DNA from: Planctomycetaceae bacterium
GTDB taxonomy: Bacteria; Planctomycetota; Planctomycetia; Planctomycetales; Planctomycetaceae
DNA: 61,623 nt
Assembly: GCA_015485495.1 (NCBI GenBank)
Contig: WFTL01000021.1
Coordinates: 1-61,623, forward strand
Direction of reading: 5' to 3'
Shown piece by piece: positions 40,166 to 47,732 of the stretch. Numbering within the stretch: the first letter of the stretch is position 1; every line of letters begins with the position of its first letter. The notes under the pieces were generated by a model, which did no database searches, had not been told where the DNA came from, and saw only the letters and a list, made by a program, of their open reading frames with translations. Made by a program: the position numbers and the translations under genes.

Positions 40166-43100
40166 ATGTTTCCTCGATTTGAAAACCTGGAACCGCATGC
40201 CGTCGACTCGCTGACGGCCCTGCTGGCGGACAGAGGCTGGGAAGATGCCGGCCGCTGCGCACAGACGCTGCAGGAACTGCGGGAATACTGGCGGGCGGTC
40301 CAGGGCGACAGTCAGGACACGCCGGACTGGTATGAAATTCTGGCCCGTCTTCTGCAGACGGCCATGAATCCTGCTGCGACTCTGGACGCCGTGCGCGATC
40401 TGATCCGGGCTTCTCCGTCTCCGCAGCATGCCTTCGATCTGTTCAGCCAGGCTCCGCGGTCTCTGGAGATTCTCAGTCGCTTCGCCGGCAGCAGCCCCTT
40501 TCTGACACACGTGCTGGTGTCTGATCCGGATGCCCTGCCCTTTCTGAGTGTTCACCGAAGGGTGTCCGAACTGAAATCCGACCGGCAGTTCACCGACGAA
40601 GCCGCTGCGTTCATCGCCCAGTCCCCGGAACCGCCTCTGACGGCCCTGCGGCAGTACCAGCGCCGGGAACAGCTTCGAATCGGCATGTGCGATGTGTTCG
40701 GTCTGTTCAGCCTGCAGCATGTGACGCTGCAGCTGTCTCTGCTGGCCGATGCCATGGTGCGGACGTGTCTGGAACTGGCCGAAACCGAGACCACGCGAGC
40801 ACCGTTTGCCGTGCTGGCCCTGGGGAAACTGGGCGGAGAAGAACTCAACTACAGTTCCGACATCGACCTGGTGCTCGTTGCAGATCACTGCGACAGCCAG
40901 GGGCTGACGGCGGCTCGCCGCATGATCGACAGTCTGAGCGAACATTCCGGAGGCGGCTTTCTGTATCGCGTGGATCTGCGGCTGCGGCCGTGGGGCAGCG
41001 CCGGTCCCCTGGTGACCACCCCCGATGCCTGGACGGAATACCTGGCCGGCCCGGCGCAGCTCTGGGAAAAACAGGCCCTGCTGAAGGCCCGCTGCATCGC
41101 AGGGAAAATCGAAACGGGCCGCAGGTTTCTCAGCCGCCTTCCCGAAGTGCTGTTCACGGAATCGAAACAGACGATTCGGGATTCGATTCGCCGCATGAAG
41201 GATGTCATCGAGGCGAATCTGGTCCGCACCGGAAGGCAGGACCGTGAAGTCAAACTGGGAATCGGTTCCATTCGTGACATCGAATTTCTCACTCAGTCGC
41301 TGCAGTTGATGCACTGCGGCCGCGAACCGCGGCTGGCCAGTGCCAACACGCTGCATGCTCTGCTGCGGCTGGCGGATTTCGGTCTGCTCGACGCTGCCAC
41401 CTATCAGCAGCTGAGGGAAGGCTATGTGTTTCTGCGGGCCGTGGAACACGCTCTGCAGCTTCAGCACAACCGGCAGACGCACGAGGTGCCCCGCGATGCC
41501 CGTCTGCAGCGCTGGCTGGCTTTGCGGCTCGACTATCCGGACGAAGCGACCTTCATGAATCGCTTTGAGGAACACCGACGCACGGTCCGCCGAATTTTCG
41601 AACGGCATTTCGGTTCGCATGCATCGGCCGGGGCCGCTGTCGCCCGGACAGATGCCGGATGGGAACCGCCAGGGGCCGCAGGACCGGATGCCGGCGGGCA
41701 GAAAACGGACAGCCGATTCGGTCCCGAACTGCAGCGGCTTCTGAAAGACGCTGCCGAATCGAAACGCGTGCAGGCCGAACTTCTGCCCGTGTCAGAAGAT
41801 CGGGGGGTGCTGCTGCTGGCAGCCGAAGACCGTCCGGAACTGCTGACGCTGATCAGCGGCCGACTGTTCGCCCTGGGAGTGGACATTCGCGATGGACGCG
41901 TATCGACCGGGCCGGGGGCTGCAGACGAAACAGATGTTCCTTCAGGAATGTTCGTCTGCCGAATGACGGTCGAATCGCAGACTGACGGCCGTTTGCCGGA
42001 TGCCCTGGCGGCCCGGCTGTGCGACGGGATTCAGCAAAGTCTGAAGACGATGCGCACGGACGGCCCGGATGTCGTCCGGGAACAGCTCATCGACGGGTTC
42101 TGCGAACGGATGCAGAGGCAGGACGGCAGCCGCCGGGGCAGCGGCCGACTGCGTCTGACGGACCGGGTTTCTCCGGACAGGAAGGCGACCATCGTTTCCA
42201 TTCATGTGACCGACAGTCCCGGGTTTCTGTTCGAACTGTCCAATGCGCTGAACGTGTGCGGCTTTCGCATCCGGCAGGCTCAGATCGAAGTGCACGACGG
42301 ATGCGTCGAAGATGAACTGTTCGTTACGGAATCGGACCGGCAGGAACCGCTGAGACCGGAACGGATTCGCGACGTACACACGGCGGTCGCCCTGATTCAG
42401 CAGTTCACTCTGTGGCTGCCGGACAGCGCCGATCCTGCGGCGGCTTTGCTGAGGTTCCGGAGGCTGCTGCAGGCGGTGCTGAACGACGTCCGCCACGACG
42501 AACGGGCACGGACGCTGCGCGATCCCGATGTCCTGCAGCGGGCGGCCCGGGTCCTGGGACTCAGCCGCCATCTCTGGGAAGACGCCCTGCGGCTGCAGGA
42601 ATCGGCGATGACTCTGCTGAGTGATCCGGAACCGCTGCGGACAGCGGTGACTCAGGACATCCTGCGGCATCAGGCACGGCAGATACTGCGGGAGCAGCCC
42701 GCTGCCGGTGATCCCGGTGGGGCCGATGCCACGGTTCGGCTGAACCGGTTCAAGGACGAGCATCTGTTTCGCATTGAACTGCGGCACGTGCTGGGACACA
42801 GCCGGGAATTCGGTGTATTCAGCCGCGAAATCTGCGAACTGGTAGAAGTGGTTCTGGAAACGGCTGCACAACTGGCCTGGCAGGAACTGGCCGTTCAGTC
42901 CGGGCAGGATGTTCCCCGGGTTCCCTGGACGCTGGCCGGACTGGGAAAACTGGGCGGCCGCGAAATGGGCTACGGGTCGGATGTCGAAGTGCTTCTGATT
43001 TATGACGGGGACGGCGATCGGAAAACCGCCCGCTGGTTCGATCGTCTGCTGCACCGCACGGTGGACCGGATTTCGTCGCGGCACGACGGGATTTTTCATG

Positions 43101-43780
43101 TCGATCTGAGAATGCGTCCGTGGGGACAGGCCGGAACAGCGGCCGTGTCACTCAGCCAGTTCCGCACCTATTACGGGGCCGGAGGCACCGCGTGGGCCTT
43201 CGAACGTCAGTCGATGATTCGTCTGAGGCCGTTTGGTTCGGATGAATCGTTTGCACAGCGGGTGCGCCGTGTCCGGGACGAAGTGATTTTCGACGGCCGG
43301 CCGTTCGATTTCGTGGCCATGCAGGGACTCCGGGAAGAACAGATCCGTCAGCATGTCGTTCCCGGGACAGTAAACGTCAAGCTCAGTCAGGGGGGGCTGG
43401 TTGATCTGGAGTATTCGGTCCAGGCGGTGCAGCTCACCTTCGGTCATCGTTTTGCAGAGCTGCGGACCACCGGCACCGCGACGGCTCTGGAAGCGGCGTT
43501 CGATCTGGGGCTGCTGCCGCAGAACATGCGTCGACCGGCACAGCAGGCCTGCTGGTATCTGCGCCGCGTGATCGACGGGCTGCGAATGGTGCGCGGCAAT
43601 GCCCGCGATCTGACCATGCCGCCGGCCGATTCTGCGGAAGGAATTCAGCTGGGAAGGCGGCTGGAACAGCTTTACGGCCCGGACACCTCGCCGGCGGATC
43701 TGAGCCGTCATCGGGATACGGTCAGCCGCCTGGCAGAAATCGTGACGGAACTCTGCGGGCGTCCGTCAGAAAATCCCTAA
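40166..43780 (+). CDS. glnE: Glutamine synthetase adenylyltransferase/adenylyl-removing enzyme with ACT-like insert
   Basis: A 1204-residue protein (E. coli GlnE is 946). The N-terminal nucleotidyltransferase half has LALGKLGGEELNYSSDIDLVLVADH near residues 218-245. The C-terminal half has LAGLGKLGGREMGYGSDVEVLLIYD near residues 921-945. The region between the halves carries two ACT-like segments: VLLLAAEDRPELLTLISGRL (about 548) and IVSIHVTDSPGFLFELSNAL (about 675), both followed by the strand-helix-strand pattern of ACT domains. In the C-terminal pair the second Asp is Glu (Asp-Val-Glu). GlnE adds and removes AMP on glutamine synthetase; control is usually by PII. The start at 40166 (MFPRFENLEP) is preferred; 40097 is an alternative. 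It overlaps the convergent DUF59 gene by 15 bp. Confidence 0.85.
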   Translation: MFPRFENLEPHAVDSLTALLADRGWEDAGRCAQTLQELREYWRAVQGDSQDTPDWYEILARLLQTAMNPAATLDAVRDLIRASPSPQHAFDLFSQAPRSLEILSRFAGSSPFLTHVLVSDPDALPFLSVHRRVSELKSDRQFTDEAAAFIAQSPEPPLTALRQYQRREQLRIGMCDVFGLFSLQHVTLQLSLLADAMVRTCLELAETETTRAPFAVLALGKLGGEELNYSSDIDLVLVADHCDSQGLTAARRMIDSLSEHSGGGFLYRVDLRLRPWGSAGPLVTTPDAWTEYLAGPAQLWEKQALLKARCIAGKIETGRRFLSRLPEVLFTESKQTIRDSIRRMKDVIEANLVRTGRQDREVKLGIGSIRDIEFLTQSLQLMHCGREPRLASANTLHALLRLADFGLLDAATYQQLREGYVFLRAVEHALQLQHNRQTHEVPRDARLQRWLALRLDYPDEATFMNRFEEHRRTVRRIFERHFGSHASAGAAVARTDAGWEPPGAAGPDAGGQKTDSRFGPELQRLLKDAAESKRVQAELLPVSEDRGVLLLAAEDRPELLTLISGRLFALGVDIRDGRVSTGPGAADETDVPSGMFVCRMTVESQTDGRLPDALAARLCDGIQQSLKTMRTDGPDVVREQLIDGFCERMQRQDGSRRGSGRLRLTDRVSPDRKATIVSIHVTDSPGFLFELSNALNVCGFRIRQAQIEVHDGCVEDELFVTESDRQEPLRPERIRDVHTAVALIQQFTLWLPDSADPAAALLRFRRLLQAVLNDVRHDERARTLRDPDVLQRAARVLGLSRHLWEDALRLQESAMTLLSDPEPLRTAVTQDILRHQARQILREQPAAGDPGGADATVRLNRFKDEHLFRIELRHVLGHSREFGVFSREICELVEVVLETAAQLAWQELAVQSGQDVPRVPWTLAGLGKLGGREMGYGSDVEVLLIYDGDGDRKTARWFDRLLHRTVDRISSRHDGIFHVDLRMRPWGQAGTAAVSLSQFRTYYGAGGTAWAFERQSMIRLRPFGSDESFAQRVRRVRDEVIFDGRPFDFVAMQGLREEQIRQHVVPGTVNVKLSQGGLVDLEYSVQAVQLTFGHRFAELRTTGTATALEAAFDLGLLPQNMRRPAQQACWYLRRVIDGLRMVRGNARDLTMPPADSAEGIQLGRRLEQLYGPDTSPADLSRHRDTVSRLAEIVTELCGRPSENP

Positions 43781-44242
43781 CTGATCGCGCGCTTCATCCG
43801 TCATGCGTTCCGGAGTCCAGGGCGGCGTCATGGTCAGCGTGATCTTCGCCACGTTGACATCCCGCAGACGTTCCAGAGCCATCTTCGCCTGCTGGATGAT
43901 CTGCGGTCCGGCCGGACAGGCCGGACTGGTCAGCGTCATTTCCACGGCCAGAGCATGGTCTTCTTCTTCATCCGGTGCCACCGAGTACACCAGACCCAGA
44001 TCGACGATGTTGACCATCAGTTCCGGGTCGACGACCTGACGCAGGGCGTTGAGCCAGTCTTCTTCGGTTGTCGGCGGAGGTGTTCCGGCATCAGCGCTGT
44101 GTTCTGCGCCGGCGTTTTCTTCGGGGGCGGGGGAATCGGCAGGGACGGATTCCGATGCGGAAGCCCCGCTGGAGACGGGATCCGCAGAGACGGATTCGGT
44201 GGAATGTCCGGCCGCATCGGCAGATCGGTTGTCGGTCATCAT
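43766..44242 (-). CDS. MIP18/DUF59-family protein (Fe-S cluster maturation type)
   Basis: A 158-residue protein. Residues 1-58 are disordered and rich in Ser, Ala, Glu and Pro, with no signal peptide. The C-terminal domain (about 60-158) is of the MIP18/PaaD/SufT type: ALRQVVDPELMVNIVDLGLVYSV, then MTLTSPACPAGPQIIQQAKMAL with the conserved Cys, and ITLTMTPPWTPERMTDEAR. Relatives take part in Fe-S cluster assembly or delivery. Its end overlaps the 3' end of glnE by 15 bp on the opposite strand. It lies 201 bp after the PQQ-like gene. No other Fe-S assembly gene is nearby. Confidence 0.85.
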   Translation of the reverse strand: MMTDNRSADAAGHSTESVSADPVSSGASASESVPADSPAPEENAGAEHSADAGTPPPTTEEDWLNALRQVVDPELMVNIVDLGLVYSVAPDEEEDHALAVEMTLTSPACPAGPQIIQQAKMALERLRDVNVAKITLTMTPPWTPERMTDEARDQLGIF

Positions 44243-44443
44243 TCAGTTCCGGGACGACTGAGAAAAGGGGGAATGCCTGAAAGAAACACGCTGTCGAAAC
44301 GCAGAGGACAGCTTCCGCGATGAAGCGGTCCGTGTGGATTGTATCCGGGAGACGGCCGGATGGTCAGGGGCGTTCGCCGCCGGTGTGCGGCAATTCTGCA
44401 GAAAGGCCGCCGGCCGGGATCGCCGAACGCCGCCGGAAACAGA

Positions 44444-45742
44444 TCATGGCACACGGTCTTCTGATGAAGACCTGTCGGTCGGAGTGTGCTTTGGCGAACG
44501 TTCTGATCTTCCCAGACAGTACAGGTATTCCTGACGCTGTCCGTCTTCCTGGTGAGCGATCCGATTGAAAATGCGGTCGTCACAGAAAACGGGAGTGGCG
44601 AACACTTCGTCACCGAGCTGATTGCGGGCGAGAAGACGGAACCGCTCGGTGGAGGCTGCGTACACGTAAGTCGTCCCGCTTTCGCTGGTGACGTAGATGC
44701 GGCCGCCCGCCAGAACGGGTGAACTGCTGAAATTTCCGGACAGCCGGTGTTTCCACACGGTTTTTCCCGTGGCCGTTTCGCGGCAGACGGCGATGCCCGA
44801 ATCGAGCACGGCGAACAGATGATTGTCGTGAATGAGCATGGACGGGACATACAGGCGAACGTTGTCCCGCCAGATGAGCGTTCCCGATCCGTCGGCCGAA
44901 ACGGCCGAGATGTGATTTTCGGGGTAGCCGCCGCTGGTGAAAATGCGCTGTCCATCGGTGACCGCCGATGTCACGCACTCCGTCGTGGCTCCGGGCACTT
45001 CCCACAGAACAGTCCCGCTTCGCGGATCGATGCCGGTGATCAGGTCGCAGCCGGTGAGAATCACCTGATCGCGGCCGGAAAGTGTCATGATGACAGGAGA
45101 CGGGTAGTTGGGTTTTTCGGGCCGCTGATGAATCCATTCCAGATCCCCCGTGTCCGCCTGAAAGGCGGCCACAGCGCCGCCGCCTTTGTTGTCGGCTGAA
45201 ACGATCACCAGTCCGTCGTACACCGCGGGCGAACTGCCGTAGCCCTGATGCACGACGTAGTCGCAGACTTTCTTCTGCCACACGATTCGTCCGGAAAGAT
45301 CCACCGCCGTTGTCCACACGGCTCCGCTGTTCAGAAAATTCACGTAGACGTGTTTTCCGTCGCACGCCGGGGTCGTGGATGCCAGAGTGGCTTTGCGATT
45401 GCCCTCCTTCCGCAGGCCGCCCTGGTGAATCACCGTTCGCCAGTGTTCACGTCCTGTGGTTCGGTCGAAGCACAGCAGCATCTGCTGCTGAACCGATTCA
45501 TCTGCTGCGGTGAGCCACACATGGTTTCCGACGACGATGGGGGATCCGTGTCCGCGGCCGGGAACTTCCGACCTCCACACGACATGGTGGTCGGCATCCC
45601 AGGTGAGCGGTGGATTCTGATCGCCGTCGGCGACTCCGTTTCGAAACGGTCCCCGCCACCAGGGCCAGTCGCTTCCCTGCAGTGGCGAACACGCAGAAAT
45701 CAGTAACAGGACCGTCAGGCAGACAGACAGCATTCGGAGCAT
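44444..45742 (-). CDS. PQQ-like beta-propeller lipoprotein
   Basis: A 432-residue exported protein. The signal LSVCLTVLLLISAC ends in a lipobox-like cysteine at residue 18. Then DWPWWRGPFRNGVADGD, a start typical of planctomycete outer-membrane/periplasmic PQQ-like propeller proteins, and repeated blades with the DxxTG(R/K)xxW pattern: FDRTTGREHW, FQADTGDLEW, IDPRSGTVLW and CRETATGKTVW. True PQQ dehydrogenase active-site residues are not evident, so a structural or BamB-like binding role is more likely. The ATG at 45742 was chosen as the start of the signal peptide; the open frame runs to 45937. It is separated by 160 bp from the exported-protein gene upstream. Confidence 0.85.
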   Translation of the reverse strand: MLRMLSVCLTVLLLISACSPLQGSDWPWWRGPFRNGVADGDQNPPLTWDADHHVVWRSEVPGRGHGSPIVVGNHVWLTAADESVQQQMLLCFDRTTGREHWRTVIHQGGLRKEGNRKATLASTTPACDGKHVYVNFLNSGAVWTTAVDLSGRIVWQKKVCDYVVHQGYGSSPAVYDGLVIVSADNKGGGAVAAFQADTGDLEWIHQRPEKPNYPSPVIMTLSGRDQVILTGCDLITGIDPRSGTVLWEVPGATTECVTSAVTDGQRIFTSGGYPENHISAVSADGSGTLIWRDNVRLYVPSMLIHDNHLFAVLDSGIAVCRETATGKTVWKHRLSGNFSSSPVLAGGRIYVTSESGTTYVYAASTERFRLLARNQLGDEVFATPVFCDDRIFNRIAHQEDGQRQEYLYCLGRSERSPKHTPTDRSSSEDRVP

Positions 45743-45902
45743 CCGGATGGTCAGGATGAGGGAATCAGGCACGCTGGACAGATCATTCGGAAGGGAATCG
45801 CGGCAGACACCGGGAACCGGAAAGGACAACGACGAATACGGATTCCACCACGCGCCCCCGCTGCACGTCCAGGTGGAATTCCTGGAGACCGCCCCGGTGG
45901 TG

Positions 45903-46412
45903 TCAGTTGGCCGGTTCACGGAAATTGAAACCGGCAATGCGCACGATATTCAGAGGAACCGCCGCTCCGCGGCCCCGCGGCTGCTGAAATCCGTAAGCCA
46001 GGACCGCTCCGGAATTTTTTTCCGCAATATAGATCGCTCCCAGCGCCGGCTGGTTGCCGCTGCCCCGAAGCTGAGCGGCTCCGGAAACCAGGGCCCAGGC
46101 CGGATTGCGGTCACCGGCGGGAATCTGGAAATCGGCTCCCACATTGCGGACGAACTGGTGGGAGAAGGTGCCGGTGTTGGTGTTCAGCCAGCCGCCGGTG
46201 AGGATACCGGTGAGGTGATCGAGTACAAAAACCGCTTCCGTGTCGCCGATGCCACCCACACCAGTCACCGGGACGGTCACCATGGAAAATTTGTCGTTCC
46301 CGCTGGCTGTTCCCGCTGTCAGATGCCGAGGCCCCTGGAATCCGCTGATGATCAATCCGGCAGCAAGTCCCAGAATGGCCGTGACGACAGGGTTTCTGAA
46401 CAGTGTTTTCAT
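45903..46412 (-). CDS. Small exported protein of unknown function
   Basis: A 169-residue protein with an N-terminal signal or anchor (LFRNPVVTAILGLAAGLIISGF). The rest is beta-rich with no cysteines: DKFSMVTVPVTGVGGIGDTEAVFVLDHLTG, then QIPAGDRNPAWALVSGAA and GAIYIAEKNSGAVLAYGF. I do not recognise the family; it looks like planctomycete-type exported hypotheticals. An AGGA ribosome binding site lies 8 nt before the ATG, and a -10-like TAAAAT (46488-46483 on the minus strand) about 70 bp upstream. The gene upstream on the plus strand is divergent cysE. It lies next to the PQQ-like lipoprotein, so a shared periplasmic role is possible. Confidence 0.75.
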   Translation of the reverse strand: MKTLFRNPVVTAILGLAAGLIISGFQGPRHLTAGTASGNDKFSMVTVPVTGVGGIGDTEAVFVLDHLTGILTGGWLNTNTGTFSHQFVRNVGADFQIPAGDRNPAWALVSGAAQLRGSGNQPALGAIYIAEKNSGAVLAYGFQQPRGRGAAVPLNIVRIAGFNFREPAN

Positions 46413-46825
46413 CGTGAAGTCCTTTGAATCGGGAAGAACTGAGATCGGCCGGCATCAGCAGCCCGTCCGATCCGGTGAAGCCATTTTACGTGTCTGCTGC
46501 GGAATCCTCCATGAACCGGCCCGGGAAGGATGTCGGTTTTCATCCCCGGTCCGGCAGAATCCCCTTCATTTGGATACAAACCGGCTGTCCAGCTTGTGAG
46601 TTTCCGGGGATCGGTCAAACTGAATCCGTCCGTCCGGCAGACGATTCCGTATTCAGGAACGATGCCGATGGAGCCTGATTTCCAGGACGCACCTGTCAGA
46701 ATGCACGGGATGCCGGACCCGACGGAACACGACGAAACCGGGATCTTCCGGTAAATCGTCCGCGGATGGATTTCCGTCAGTGTCCAGGCAGATTGAACGC
46801 ACACAGACATATTGAACGTAAAACA
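46413..46825. other. Intergenic region between the exported-protein gene and cysE
   Basis: About 410 bp without a gene, holding the divergent promoters. A TAAAAT box faces the exported-protein gene (46483-46488). Directly before cysE an ATTGAACG octamer occurs twice (46792-46799 and 46811-46818), 19 bp apart, a possible operator. Confidence 0.45.
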
Positions 46826-47656
46826 GTGAACAGGATCGTGAGCGAAACGTCGAAAAACACACCGGTGGCGACAGAATGTTCCGAAGAAGACGTCTGGCAG
46901 TCCATTCGGGAAACAGCCCGTCTGCAGGTCCGGTCGGAACCGATGCTGGCCAGCTATCTGCACGCTACTGTTCTGAATCACGACAGCCTGTGCGATGCAG
47001 TCAGTTTTCATCTGGCCGGCAAACTGAAATCACAGACGCTTTCCGGCATGCAGGTGCGGGAGATGATGGAAACGGCCATGAAGTCCGATCCTGGCATCCG
47101 GAAAGCCATCGAAGCCGACATTCTGGCGGCACGCGATCGGGATCCGGCTGTGAACTGCTGCCTGGTGCCGCTGCTGTATCTCAAAGGAATTCACGCTCTG
47201 TCCGCCTACCGGACGGCCCACTGGCTGTGGAACGATGGCCGGACTCTGCTGGCTGTGCATCTGCAGAACCGCATTTCCGAAGTGTTCGGGGTCGACATCC
47301 ATCCGGCGGCCCGCATCGGCAAAGGGATTCTGATGGATCATGCCACATCGGTGGTCATTGGCGAAACCGCCGTCGTCGGTGACAACGTGTCGATGCTGCA
47401 TGAAGTGACGCTGGGCGGCACCGGCAAAACGGGCGGCGACCGCCATCCCAAAGTGCGTACCGGCGTTCTGATCGGTGCGGGGGCCAAGATCCTGGGCAAT
47501 GTGGAAGTCGGGGAAGGCGCCAAAATCGGTGCGGGAAGTGTTGTCCTGACGGATGTGCCGCCCCATTCCACCTTCGCCGGTGTGCCGGCTCAGGCCGTTG
47601 GCCGCCCGGAAACCGATCAGCCGTCCCTGTACATGAATCACGGAATCGACATCTGA
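46826..47656 (+). CDS. cysE: Serine O-acetyltransferase
   Basis: A 276-residue enzyme, first step of cysteine synthesis from serine. The sequence from VWQSIRETARLQVRSEPMLASYLHATVLNHDSL on is close to E. coli CysE, including LLYLKGIHALSAYRTAHWLW and the left-handed beta-helix: GVDIHPAARIGKGILMDHATSVVIGETAVVGDNV, with catalytic His and Asp in the DHATSVVIGE region. ASVVLTDVPPHSTFAGVPA forms the end of the helix. The start is uncertain: GTG at 46826, GTG at 46838 or ATG at 46766; none has a good ribosome binding site. It is followed 76 bp later by a cystathionine gamma-synthase, so the genes form a sulfur-amino-acid pair. Confidence 0.93.
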   Translation: MNRIVSETSKNTPVATECSEEDVWQSIRETARLQVRSEPMLASYLHATVLNHDSLCDAVSFHLAGKLKSQTLSGMQVREMMETAMKSDPGIRKAIEADILAARDRDPAVNCCLVPLLYLKGIHALSAYRTAHWLWNDGRTLLAVHLQNRISEVFGVDIHPAARIGKGILMDHATSVVIGETAVVGDNVSMLHEVTLGGTGKTGGDRHPKVRTGVLIGAGAKILGNVEVGEGAKIGAGSVVLTDVPPHSTFAGVPAQAVGRPETDQPSLYMNHGIDI

Positions 47657-47732
47657 ACGAATCCGGTGATTCCGATTTCTCTGCATTCCTCTCTCTGTCC
47701 GATTCCGCAACCTGTGGCTGCCTGGGCAGCCG

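Noticed and set aside
44444-45742. True PQQ-dependent dehydrogenase
   Set aside because: Only the propeller pattern is seen; the quinone- and calcium-binding active-site residues are not evident.
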